From NCBI RefSeq assembly GCF_000429925.1, contig NZ_AUCU01000013.1, forward strand, positions 93,579-157,578: a DNA stretch of 64,000 bases. Direction: 5' to 3'. Under the pieces are notes generated by a model. It made no database searches and had not been told where the DNA came from. It was given only the letters and a program-made list of their open reading frames with translations. Source of the stretch: Desulfatirhabdium butyrativorans DSM 18734 (GTDB taxonomy: Bacteria > Desulfobacterota > Desulfobacteria > Desulfobacterales > Desulfatirhabdiaceae). Position numbers and translations under genes: made by a program. Of this stretch, positions 52,314-60,018 are shown one piece after another (the stretch's first letter is position 1; the number at the start of each line of letters is the position of its first letter).

Positions 52314-52365
52314 CCGGCTGTATCAGACGGAGGTTTTACCGGAAATTACCCGACCGGAGGATTGA
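51913..52365 (+). CDS. ModE-type winged-HTH regulator, copy 1
   Basis: 150 residues. The core (about 32-130) is the ModE/LysR-type N-terminal HTH: GRLKMLEAIERNGSIQAAAK, LKMSYRALWGRI, TRNVGGSAGGGSRLTPFAK. There is no TOBE/Mop oxyanion domain, so how it senses a ligand is unclear. It is divergent from the tup-like operon with a 345-base spacer from the operator. The other copy is at 59392. The ATG at 51913 gives MAANPRIPEK, shared by both copies. Confidence 0.88.
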   Translation: MAANPRIPEKDQTSAAGDGRNSVTMTGNPGGPFFIRSKIWFEDSSGEVIFGLGRLKMLEAIERNGSIQAAAKELKMSYRALWGRITATEKRMGRQLLTRNVGGSAGGGSRLTPFAKILLESFREIHRRIAVESDRLYQTEVLPEITRPED

Positions 52366-52660
52366 GCATGAAGTCCTGGCGGTTTCAACCACATTCTTCC
52401 TGACATCGGGCCTGAACGCTGCCCCACCATTTGGTGTAACGCACCGCCCTCGGTTGGACCCTGCCCGAATGAAGCGGTAGATATGCCCTTGGGCGTGAAT
52501 GCGGTGGCTTCTGACACGTACCTGCCGCATTGAAAAAGAGCCTGCCCTTCGGGTCAGGTCAGGCAAAAATGCAGTTTCTTCTCATGGACGAACGGTAATA
52601 TATTGCCTGATGTTTTTGAATTTCCATAAAAATTGCTGAGACCAAAAGGGAATTATGCAA

Positions 52661-53644
52661 TTATCTCAGTTTAAACCTTACGGGGAATAGCGCTTTGCAA
52701 GCGACAGGGATGCCATTTTTTTGCGCTGGTGAAAATGTGGAGTCGCGAACTGCCTCAATGGCCGCTTCATCGAACCCGTGTCCGGCCCCGGAGATCACCT
52801 CGATATCGACTATCCGTCCGTTTTTATCCAGCATCAATAGCAGAACGACTGTTCCTTCGAGGCCTTCCAGCTTTGCCATACGCGGATAATGCGGCATGAT
52901 TTGCCTCATAAATTTTGGGCCTTCCGCGGAACCGAAGGTGCTTATGATAGGTCCCTGCCCGTTACCGGAACCGTTGCCGTTGCCACGTCCATTTCCTGAT
53001 CCATTACCGTTATCGTTGCCGGTTCCGTTTCCAGACCCCGCGCCATTGCCGCTTCCCGAGCCTGAACTGGATTCGGTCGTTTTTCCCCCTTCCGGGATAT
53101 TGGATGAAGACTGATCCGTTTGAGCCACAGCGTTTCCGGAGGCCGATGTTGCCGATGCAACCGCCGATGTTGCCTCTTCAGCCTCAGGTGCTGAAGGCGT
53201 TTGAGCGATTTCAGATGACGTCTGGGTTTCGGGGGGCTTTGTCATCGTGAGGGGCCGGCTTGCAACAGAAACGGGTTTGATCGCAGCAGATTTGGGTTTG
53301 ATGTGTTTTTGCGACACTTGATGATGAGAGGCATCCGGTTGTTTGATCGGTGGTGTTGAAGCCACGGCAAGGGGTTTTTCAGAATGAGGTCTTTCAGCGT
53401 TGTCCCCGGGACTTCCCCCATCGCCGAAAGCAGCGGAGCTCCTGCCCGGTGTCGCCAAGCTGTTCAGCGCCACCAACATGTATTTTTCTTCCGTAAAGCC
53501 TCTGGGATGCAGTGCCAACGACGACCCATAAAAAAGGAACAGACTTACAAGGAGCAGATGTACCAAAATGGAAAGCAGTACAGACCGCCAGACTGCTCCT
53601 GAATCCGTCAACATTATGCAATCTCTATCAAGTTCCGTATCCAT
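52661..53644 (-). CDS. tonB: TonB-family energy transducer with Gly/Asn linker
   Basis: 327 residues. One membrane anchor at about 19-40 (SVLLSILVHLLLVSLFLFY), a long periplasmic spacer, and the C-terminal TonB fold (MPHYPRMAKLEGLEGTVVLL ... IEAVRDSTFSPAQKNGIPV). The spacer has an ordinary Ser/Thr/Pro part and then a run of GN and GS dipeptides at about 195-232, in place of the Pro-Lys/Glu repeats of classic TonB. It is probably the partner of the receptor at 55314. An ATG at residue 11 is an alternative start. Confidence 0.88.
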   Translation of the reverse strand: MDTELDRDCIMLTDSGAVWRSVLLSILVHLLLVSLFLFYGSSLALHPRGFTEEKYMLVALNSLATPGRSSAAFGDGGSPGDNAERPHSEKPLAVASTPPIKQPDASHHQVSQKHIKPKSAAIKPVSVASRPLTMTKPPETQTSSEIAQTPSAPEAEEATSAVASATSASGNAVAQTDQSSSNIPEGGKTTESSSGSGSGNGAGSGNGTGNDNGNGSGNGRGNGNGSGNGQGPIISTFGSAEGPKFMRQIMPHYPRMAKLEGLEGTVVLLLMLDKNGRIVDIEVISGAGHGFDEAAIEAVRDSTFSPAQKNGIPVACKALFPVRFKLR

Positions 53645-54040
53645 CTGTTGAAATTCTAATCCATTGGAGTTTCGTCTCCTGTCAATTTTGATTCAATGAG
53701 CCAATTGCAAGCATTCTGCGCCACCCCGGCGGAATATGCTGGCTTTGCAATCGGCTCCAATTCCTTTCCGATTTGAATGGACATTTTGCGTGAATTTCCG
53801 GGGGCGTCTATGAACTTTGGTCTTAACCAGTTGTGATAAAGAGGTTTTGATCATGATCCCGGTCGCCCTACAGTACCGGGCATGTTCTCCGGAAAGAAAC
53901 ACGGTGTGCCGTGTCTCTATGGTATTGTGCCCGAATTGATGACCATGGCCGACAAAGACTTGCTCCTTGGCCATCGCGAAAATGACATCGATGGCAATGA
54001 TGCCGGTATCCCCGTATCTCCCTCCGATCACGCAAAGGCC
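53645..54040. other. Gap with a long palindromic repeat
   Basis: Bases 53693-53757 form an imperfect inverted repeat (AGCCAATTGCAAGCATTCTGCG against GAATATGCTGGCTTTGCAATCGGCT), related to the element at 14330-14470. A GTG-started open frame of 112 codons on the minus strand, 53693-54031, follows the CXXCH gene but resembles no family I know and runs through the repeat, so it is not called. Confidence 0.55.
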
Positions 54041-55054
54041 CTAATCCTGCTTTACCGAAATGACCTCGATCTTCTCGAGTGCCTTCACGTCCCGGTCGGC
54101 CAGCAAATCGTCCGGCGGCACAAAAAAGAACCTTCCCCCCTTTTCGATTGGCTGACCGTTTATCCGTTCCGCTATAAGGAGTCGCTCCCCTGCCGCATCC
54201 AGAAACACCTCTCCGTAAGACAGGAGGCAACGATAACCGTCGGGGGCCGAGAGGAGAAATACGATATTCAGATCAGCCCCGATCCCCGCCTGGTTGAGAA
54301 CCGGTTTCAACGGAGCCCCTTCCACGAAATCGACCCCATGAAATCCTCTTCCCTCACCCAGGTGCCTCGCCTGAAGGCTTTGTTTCGGATATTGGGAGAG
54401 CTCTGAAACGGTGAGGGGAGTCTTCACCATCCCTCCCACGGTAAAGCTCGAGGAAAAGAGCTTATCCGGTTTTTTCGGGGCCGCCTCCGGTCTCATATCC
54501 ATGACCTGAATGCTTGTAATGTTTTCCATGGATCGGTCCGCCCACTGATCGCTCGCCACCACGAGTTTGGGGAAGCCGATGGGCCGTTTGTACTGATTCA
54601 GCCTGGCCTGGTACACCTCCGGTTTGTGGCAGGTGGCGCAGTCCTTTTTGGGGAGGATGGGTCGTGCGGACAGGGCCACGATGACATTCCCCGGATTTTT
54701 GTAAAAGACCTCTCCCCACGAGAGGACCGTCTGTTTGCCTTCCCGGTTCCGGATGACGATAGCAAGATCCACCGGTTTGTTGAAGGTTCCTTCCTCCTTT
54801 CGGATGGAGGCGGTTTCCAGGAGCGCACGCATGGGGACCCCGCGGTAGTAGAAACTTCCCGTATAGGTTCCATCCTTGAACAGCTCATTGAGCTGGACCT
54901 CGATGGATTGGTAGCCCCACAAATCGGGCACTGAGAGGGTCATAGGCTGTATGACGAGTCCCGTGATGCTCACGCAGGGCGAAGTCCCGGCCCCTGACGC
55001 TGGGAGGGTCATTAACACGAAGGCTATCATCAACGGCATAAAGGTCTTTTTCAT
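54041..55054 (-). CDS. Exported CXXCH protein with two SUOX-like halves
   Basis: 337 residues with a signal peptide (MKKTFMPLMIAFVLMTLPASG). Two related halves, about 26-135 and 205-337, each with a TV/TGLVI ... PLTVSELS start and an LSYGEVF/LSWGEVF block, resemble the oxidoreductase molybdopterin-binding (SUOX) fold but without an evident cofactor cysteine. Between them is CATCH (139-143), a candidate heme c site. AAGGAGATCAA precedes the ATG. Located between tonB and the receptor, it is probably a periplasmic part of the same system. Heme attachment is an inference. Confidence 0.75.
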   Translation of the reverse strand: MKKTFMPLMIAFVLMTLPASGAGTSPCVSITGLVIQPMTLSVPDLWGYQSIEVQLNELFKDGTYTGSFYYRGVPMRALLETASIRKEEGTFNKPVDLAIVIRNREGKQTVLSWGEVFYKNPGNVIVALSARPILPKKDCATCHKPEVYQARLNQYKRPIGFPKLVVASDQWADRSMENITSIQVMDMRPEAAPKKPDKLFSSSFTVGGMVKTPLTVSELSQYPKQSLQARHLGEGRGFHGVDFVEGAPLKPVLNQAGIGADLNIVFLLSAPDGYRCLLSYGEVFLDAAGERLLIAERINGQPIEKGGRFFFVPPDDLLADRDVKALEKIEVISVKQD

Positions 55055-55127
55055 TTGATCTCCTTAACTCAGGCGGCATTAACGCAATCCAACCTTGACG
55101 ACTTCGTAAAAAATCCGGATATCCCGC

Positions 55128-55186
55128 GCATCGCGGGATTGCGCTGCATCCTTCGTCAATGAGGCGTAGGTTAACGACGCCTCATT
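55128..55186. repeat. Two small palindromes between receptor and CXXCH gene
   Basis: CCCGCGCATCGCGGG and AATGAGGCGT-N9-ACGCCTCATT. No T-runs; possibly attenuating between the receptor and the downstream gene, or dispersed repeats. No gene in 55055-55313. Confidence 0.45.
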
Positions 55187-55313
55187 CCTCAGGATTTGCG
55201 CGCCTTGTCTGCGGCCAAACCAGCCCTCTGAAACCGAGAGCATCTCAGCCGCGGCGTTCCTCTGGCGGGCCTTCCAGCATCAGGAAAATCCATCCGCTGC
55301 CTGGTGGTTTAAC

Positions 55314-57314
55314 TCAAAATGTTGTCCGCAGCACGCCAAAGAAGGTCCTTCCCTCCCGTGGATACCCATACGAGAGGGAGTAATCCTTGTCGAACAGGTT
55401 CTGGACCCCCGCTTCCAGCGTGAGGTGATTGGAGAAGGTCCCGATGAGCTTGAAATCGAAAGTGACGAACCCTTCCAGCTCCTGCCATCCCGCGTTAGCG
55501 TCTTCGTACCACTGCTTGGAGTAGTATATCAGCTTGCCATACAAGGCCAGCCAATCCATAAGCTGATAGAGATCGCTCAGATAGAGTTTGTTTTCCGGTC
55601 TTTCTTCAAGATGGTCGCTGGTGCGGTTGGGAGACCGATCCTCGGACTTCAGGTAGGTGTAGCTCAATTCAAAGGTGTTGCTGGGTATCCACATGGACTT
55701 CAGGGTGAGTTCGACCCCCTTCAGGTCGGCTTTTCCGATGTTCTGATACTGATTGACGCCGGGACTGACATTCTTGTTGACGATCAGGTCGCTGACATCG
55801 GAATAGAAAAGATTGAGGCTTGCAGAATTCCTACCGGGCAAGGGCTTTTCCACGCCCAGTTCATAATTGATAGACTCTTCCTTGGTCAGATTGGGATTGG
55901 GTATATTTTTGCTGAGGAGCCCGGAATATAACTCCATCAACGTCGGAAAGCGCGTCTTCTTGCCCACCGAGAAATGAAAACCCAGGTCTTTGAGAACGGT
56001 ATAGTGGATGCCGCCCTGAGGGTTGAAGGCGTTGTCATCACCTCTCACTGCTGCGCCGTTGGCGTATTTGGGCTTTTGCATGTCATAGCTGATCCCCGCC
56101 ACAAATGAGAGGTTGTCAAGGATGGCATAGTCGTTTTCAAGCCCGAATGAAAAATTCTCGCTTTCATATCTTTCCCAGGATGCACCCCTGGCGTCCTGTT
56201 CCTGGTGAACATCATCCTTATAATGGAAGGAAAAGCTGGTGATGTTTTGGGGAATGTAGGCTCCCCGCAAGGTAAGCGATCCGCCATCGCTGTGGTCGTC
56301 GTAGGTGCTGTGAAAGGCGTATTTCATGGTCTGCGTCGTGTAGGTGTTGTCGTCATAGGAATCCAGGACATTGTAGTAGGTATCGTGATAAATGCGGATT
56401 TTGGAGGAGAGCTTGTCCGTGATGCTGGAATCGCCGATGAGATAATAGGTGTCCTTTTTCCAGTCGGTAAAACGCCACCATTTGAGTTCGGGCCGGGTGG
56501 TGGCGTATGCATGGGGCGGGAGGCCCCATTCGCTGTCGGTGTGATTCACGCCGAAAGCGTATTCGTGCCCTTCGGCAGGGGTAAATCCTAACTTGAACGA
56601 ACCGTTTTTTTGATCGATATCCGAGTTGTTCCGCGTGCCATGCCCTTGATTGGGACCAATCTCCATATCGTTGGATACACGGTAACCGTCTGAATTGAGG
56701 TAGCCGGCGTTAGCAGCCACATAGAACTTATCCTGACGGGAACCGATATACAGGTTGGAATCGTAGGTGTTGGACTGTCTTCCACCAATGTCAAACTTGC
56801 CCTCAATCTTCTTCTCGGGCTTTTTGGAGATGATGTTGATGGCTCCCCCCATGGTGTTAGGCCCATAGAGTACCGAAGCGTTTCCTTTGGTGAGCGTAAC
56901 CTGTGAAATGTTGGCCGTGGGAAGTTTTCCCCCGTCCACATATCCGTCATTGGGCACGTAAATCGGGATGCCGTCGAAAAAAATGGGGACATACCGCTGA
57001 TCGAACCCCCGGACCGTATAGGAGCGCTCATTCCGGGTTCCCACGTTGAGAAAGACTCCAGGCATGGTGTCGAGTGCGCTTGATACGTTCCTGGATGTGC
57101 TGAGTTCCATCTGTTCCTCGTCGATAGTCTCTGTGGTGGCGATTTTTTCCACGGCATCTCTTTCTCCGGTCACCACCACCTCACCGAGGGTAAATACTGT
57201 GCCCACCTGCCGCATGAGGCCCTTGCCTTCCTCTTCCTGGGCAAAGACCGTGCCAGCCACGATCAGGCTTGCGGCCAGCCACACCATGATGTTTCCTTTC
57301 CGTTTCATCACCAT
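55314..57314 (-). CDS. TonB-dependent outer membrane receptor
   Basis: 666 residues; signal peptide MVMKRKGNIMVWLAASLIVAGTVFAQ. TonB box-like FTLGEVVVTGER, plug domain to about 160 (SYTVRGFDQRYVPIFFDGIP, GPNTMGGAINIISKKPEKKI), then a barrel ending in REGRTFFGVLRTTF with the terminal Phe. It belongs to the siderophore/vitamin/heme class; the ligand cannot be read. It follows the ResB-like gene by 24 bases, so receptor, ResB-like and CcsA-like proteins form one operon, under the promoter copied from the tup-like operon. Confidence 0.92.
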   Translation of the reverse strand: MVMKRKGNIMVWLAASLIVAGTVFAQEEEGKGLMRQVGTVFTLGEVVVTGERDAVEKIATTETIDEEQMELSTSRNVSSALDTMPGVFLNVGTRNERSYTVRGFDQRYVPIFFDGIPIYVPNDGYVDGGKLPTANISQVTLTKGNASVLYGPNTMGGAINIISKKPEKKIEGKFDIGGRQSNTYDSNLYIGSRQDKFYVAANAGYLNSDGYRVSNDMEIGPNQGHGTRNNSDIDQKNGSFKLGFTPAEGHEYAFGVNHTDSEWGLPPHAYATTRPELKWWRFTDWKKDTYYLIGDSSITDKLSSKIRIYHDTYYNVLDSYDDNTYTTQTMKYAFHSTYDDHSDGGSLTLRGAYIPQNITSFSFHYKDDVHQEQDARGASWERYESENFSFGLENDYAILDNLSFVAGISYDMQKPKYANGAAVRGDDNAFNPQGGIHYTVLKDLGFHFSVGKKTRFPTLMELYSGLLSKNIPNPNLTKEESINYELGVEKPLPGRNSASLNLFYSDVSDLIVNKNVSPGVNQYQNIGKADLKGVELTLKSMWIPSNTFELSYTYLKSEDRSPNRTSDHLEERPENKLYLSDLYQLMDWLALYGKLIYYSKQWYEDANAGWQELEGFVTFDFKLIGTFSNHLTLEAGVQNLFDKDYSLSYGYPREGRTFFGVLRTTF

Positions 57315-57338
57315 TTGCCTCCTCTTTCCCCGTTCATG

Positions 57339-58151
57339 TCACTCATCGGCAGGACGTGTGCGCCACGTCATCGCCAGATAGATTCCTATTCCCGCAAGCA
57401 TGACCGGGAACAGGACGAATACCAACAGTTTGACTGGATTCCGGCTGACGATCAGCCTTACGCCCGGCTTTGAACCCCTCATGTTTCCCCTGGTGTACTC
57501 TCTGGGCGGAGTGAAACGCTTCAGGGTGATCTGGATATCCTGATAGACGAAAGGTCGAAGAAAAAAAACCGATCCTTCAGCTACCTGGATCCCGTTGCGT
57601 GTCAGCGCAACCTCGCAGAAGTTCATTTTCGGATCAAACGCAACAGGCGCATGTTTTCCGCCTGATGCGTACATCACGGGATTCACGCCCCCGTGAATCG
57701 CCTTGACGGTGATGGCGTATCCTTCTGGCAGCTCGAAGGTCTGGCCCTCCCCAACATGGACGTTTTCGTATCGGTAGCCGAGAAAGAAACTTCCAAAGTG
57801 GCCCAGAGCCACGAAACCGAAAACGGTGTGGATGATCAGCATGACCATTCTGGATGTGGCGTGTCGGTCTCTCACCAGCCTAAGAAATCTGGTCCATGAG
57901 CAGAAGATGAGGTTGACCCCCAGAACGGCCATTACGTTGCAGAGCCCGATGAACCAGAACTTCACCAGAAACGGGAGCCGTTGCGGATGTGAGAACCACC
58001 CCAGCGCCAAGACGCTGTTCATGAAATTGAATCCATCGCGAAGCGAAGTGGATTCCACGAGGAATATCCCCCAGGCGAACCAGAATATCAGCAGGGAGAG
58101 GATCCCGATCGTTAATTGCATGGATGCTAAATATTCACTGAGCCGTTTCAA
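57339..58151 (-). CDS. ResB-like cytochrome c biogenesis membrane protein
   Basis: 270 residues. Membrane helices near 12-33, 65-90, 105-125 and 240-260, with a periplasmic domain between the third and last (VGEGQTFELPEGYAITVKAI), as in ResB/CcsB; it is shorter than full ResB. It overlaps the CcsA-like gene by 17 bases. System II cytochrome c assembly uses a ResB/CcsA pair to export and attach heme; here the pair is tied to a TonB receptor. Confidence 0.8.
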   Translation of the reverse strand: MKRLSEYLASMQLTIGILSLLIFWFAWGIFLVESTSLRDGFNFMNSVLALGWFSHPQRLPFLVKFWFIGLCNVMAVLGVNLIFCSWTRFLRLVRDRHATSRMVMLIIHTVFGFVALGHFGSFFLGYRYENVHVGEGQTFELPEGYAITVKAIHGGVNPVMYASGGKHAPVAFDPKMNFCEVALTRNGIQVAEGSVFFLRPFVYQDIQITLKRFTPPREYTRGNMRGSKPGVRLIVSRNPVKLLVFVLFPVMLAGIGIYLAMTWRTRPADE

Positions 58152-58896
58152 AAACCCGCCATTTAATCACCGCCACAGCCAGCATGAAAAGGGGCGTCAT
58201 CATCGCGATCACTGCTCGCAGGTCATTGGAGCAGGCATTTTTCCCGGGGATATGAAAGGCAAACATGAAACAGAGGATGATCAGGGTGGATTGAAAAAAC
58301 ACGGAGCTCCAGTGCCAAATATCGCCCCAGCCGTTCTGGCACCAGATGATGCCCGCGTATTCGCCGCAGAGGAACAGGAGCGCGGCCAGAAGGAGGAAAT
58401 TGCGTCCCTGGCCGAACAGGGGATCACTGCCTCTTCGAGGTTCGGGCTTCATTCGAAATGAAATGAAATGGGCCGCAGCAAACATGGCGAAGGACAGGGC
58501 CAGCCCACGGGCCCCATGAAACAGGATCACCCAGAGATTCGCGTACTGGAAGGAGTGAGGCAGTGCTGCCTTCGGAAAGAACAAGGCAATCCCAAATAGG
58601 AGAAGTATCTCGACCCAGACACATGCCCTGACAGCGATCCAATTCCCTTCTTTTGGATACACGAAGCTGCCGAGGGCTCCAAGGATAAAGGCCGCAAACA
58701 TCAATCCGCTGAAGCCATCGAAGATCGGCGGCAGTCCGGAAGATATGGTGATACCGACCAGCATCGATCCAGTGAGGACCAGGGCGGTAACGGACAGCAA
58801 GCGGGAAAGGTGGGTCATTCTCAGAAGACTGGTGAGGAGTGTTGCGACATAAAGCGAAAATGCGGCGGTATATTCTGGGAAGAGGGAATGGTTCAT
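58135..58896 (-). CDS. CcsA/CcmC-like heme-handling membrane protein
   Basis: 253 residues with about eight helices. Contains GWGDIWHWSS, a close version of the tryptophan-rich WGxxWxWD heme-presenting signature, with His residues in neighbouring loops. The start at ATG 58896 overlaps the stop of a 24-codon leader ORF (ATGA), which favours it over an upstream in-frame start. First full gene of the receptor operon. Confidence 0.8.
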   Translation of the reverse strand: MNHSLFPEYTAAFSLYVATLLTSLLRMTHLSRLLSVTALVLTGSMLVGITISSGLPPIFDGFSGLMFAAFILGALGSFVYPKEGNWIAVRACVWVEILLLFGIALFFPKAALPHSFQYANLWVILFHGARGLALSFAMFAAAHFISFRMKPEPRRGSDPLFGQGRNFLLLAALLFLCGEYAGIIWCQNGWGDIWHWSSVFFQSTLIILCFMFAFHIPGKNACSNDLRAVIAMMTPLFMLAVAVIKWRVFETAQ

Positions 58897-58967
58897 GCTG
58901 GATGTACCCACCCTGTATGGATGAACCGATCCAAAAAGGTTTGATGGCTGATGGCTGATGGTTGCAT
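58893..58967 (-). CDS. 24-codon leader ORF derived from the unknown gene
   Basis: Reads MQPSAISHQTFLDRFIHTG and five more residues; the first 16 codons align with MQPSAIENQTVFNRFI of the gene at 50715-51488. Its TGA overlaps the ccsA-like ATG. It is a remnant carried by the duplication and now probably couples translation into the receptor operon. Confidence 0.65.
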   Translation of the reverse strand: MQPSAISHQTFLDRFIHTGWVHPA

Positions 58968-59793
58968 GATGAGCTCGTTTCATGTTTCAGGAATTTCAAT
59001 CAGGCATTTCCTACCAGCTCCAAAACGATATGTCAATACTGGCATATCATATTCGTCCAATGGCGCTTTTCCTGGGTTTATAATGGTGTGGTGACGTTCG
59101 GTCGCCATTCAGCCGATGAATTTGCACTCCTGCAAGCGGCATTTTGCCAGGCGAAAGGACTTGGATGCAGCATGGGCATCTCTGTCCGGCCGCATTGATA
59201 TCATGGGATTGTCTCGATATAACTGCTTTCAAATCAGGATGTGAAGGGATGGCAAAGGCAGTCAGAGCAGATACCGTATTCTGAAAAACCTCAGGGGATT
59301 ACCTGCCGAATCGGGATACCCGATCGATCCGGATTGCCCGGTGGAAAATCGAGAATACGCTGGATGAATCCTCAACTTTGGTGAGGTAGAGATGGCTGCA
59401 AATTCGAGGATTCCGGAAAAAGAGCATTCATTGGCTGTGGGGAACGAAAGAAGTTCGGTGGTTATGGCGGGAAATTCCGAAGGCCCGTTTTTTATCCGTT
59501 CGAAAATCTGGTTCGAAGACAGCTCGGGGGAGGTGATTTTCGGCCTGGGACGCCTGGAAATGCTGGAAGCCATCGAACGAAACGGATCGATTCAGGCTGC
59601 CGCCAAAGAGCTGAAGATGAGCTACCGCGCCTTATGGGGCAGAATAACGGCAACCGAAAAACGAATGGGTCGGCAATTGTTGACGCGCAACGTAGGCGGT
59701 TCATCCGGGGGTGGATCCAGGTTGACGCCATTTGCGAAAACACTTCTGGAAAGTTTTCGGGAGATTCACCGACGCATTGCTGTCGGGCCGGAT
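58920..59793. repeat. Direct duplication, copy 2
   Basis: Matches 51441-52313. Copy 2 brings the operator and promoter in front of the ccsA-like operon and a second ModE-type gene next to the helicase. Confidence 0.92.
59008..59047 (-). promoter_or_regulatory. Leftward promoter with palindromic operator, copy 2
   Basis: Minus strand TTGACA (59036-59031), 17-base spacer, TAGGAA (59013-59008). The palindrome ATATGTCA-N4-TGGCATAT (59028-59047) is better than in copy 1. It lies about 41 bases before the leader ORF. Confidence 0.7.
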
Positions 59794-60018
59794 CACTCAT
59801 GTCCTGAATCCGCTCGCAGCCCACCTTCGCCAGAAAGGGTTCTATCGGCTCGGCCTTACGCATCGTCCGCCCCGATGCCCGCCTCGCCGTTATCGGCAGG
59901 CCGCTCGCTGATGCACGGCTTGCCGGGTGATCATGATATGGGCTCATCCATGCTTGCCTCGATCTCATCGATGAACCGGCTTCTCGGGTTGAACTGGCCT
60001 TTTCGAAAGTCCGCATAG
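59392..60018 (+). CDS. ModE-type winged-HTH regulator, copy 2, with foreign C terminus
   Basis: 208 residues as open. Residues 1-131 match copy 1 closely, including the whole HTH. After RRIAVGPDHS the frame leaves the duplication and runs through unrelated DNA (about 75 residues rich in Ser, Pro and Arg), ending inside the antisense helicase gene. The HTH should still work; the added tail is probably an accident of the join. No effector domain. Confidence 0.75.
   Translation: MAANSRIPEKEHSLAVGNERSSVVMAGNSEGPFFIRSKIWFEDSSGEVIFGLGRLEMLEAIERNGSIQAAAKELKMSYRALWGRITATEKRMGRQLLTRNVGGSSGGGSRLTPFAKTLLESFREIHRRIAVGPDHSCPESARSPPSPERVLSARPYASSAPMPASPLSAGRSLMHGLPGDHDMGSSMLASISSMNRLLGLNWPFRKSA

Noticed and set aside
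53882..54406. 174-codon plus-strand ORF opposite the CXXCH gene
   Set aside because: Mostly antisense to the CXXCH gene, without a ribosome site or family match.
54041..55054. Multiheme cytochrome
   Set aside because: Only one CXXCH is present, so at most a single c-type heme.
58962..59198. 78-codon plus-strand ORF ending FGRHSADEFALLQAAF, resembling a GGDEF fragment
   Set aside because: Copy 1 has a stop and frame change at the same place, and only a few residues resemble GGDEF.
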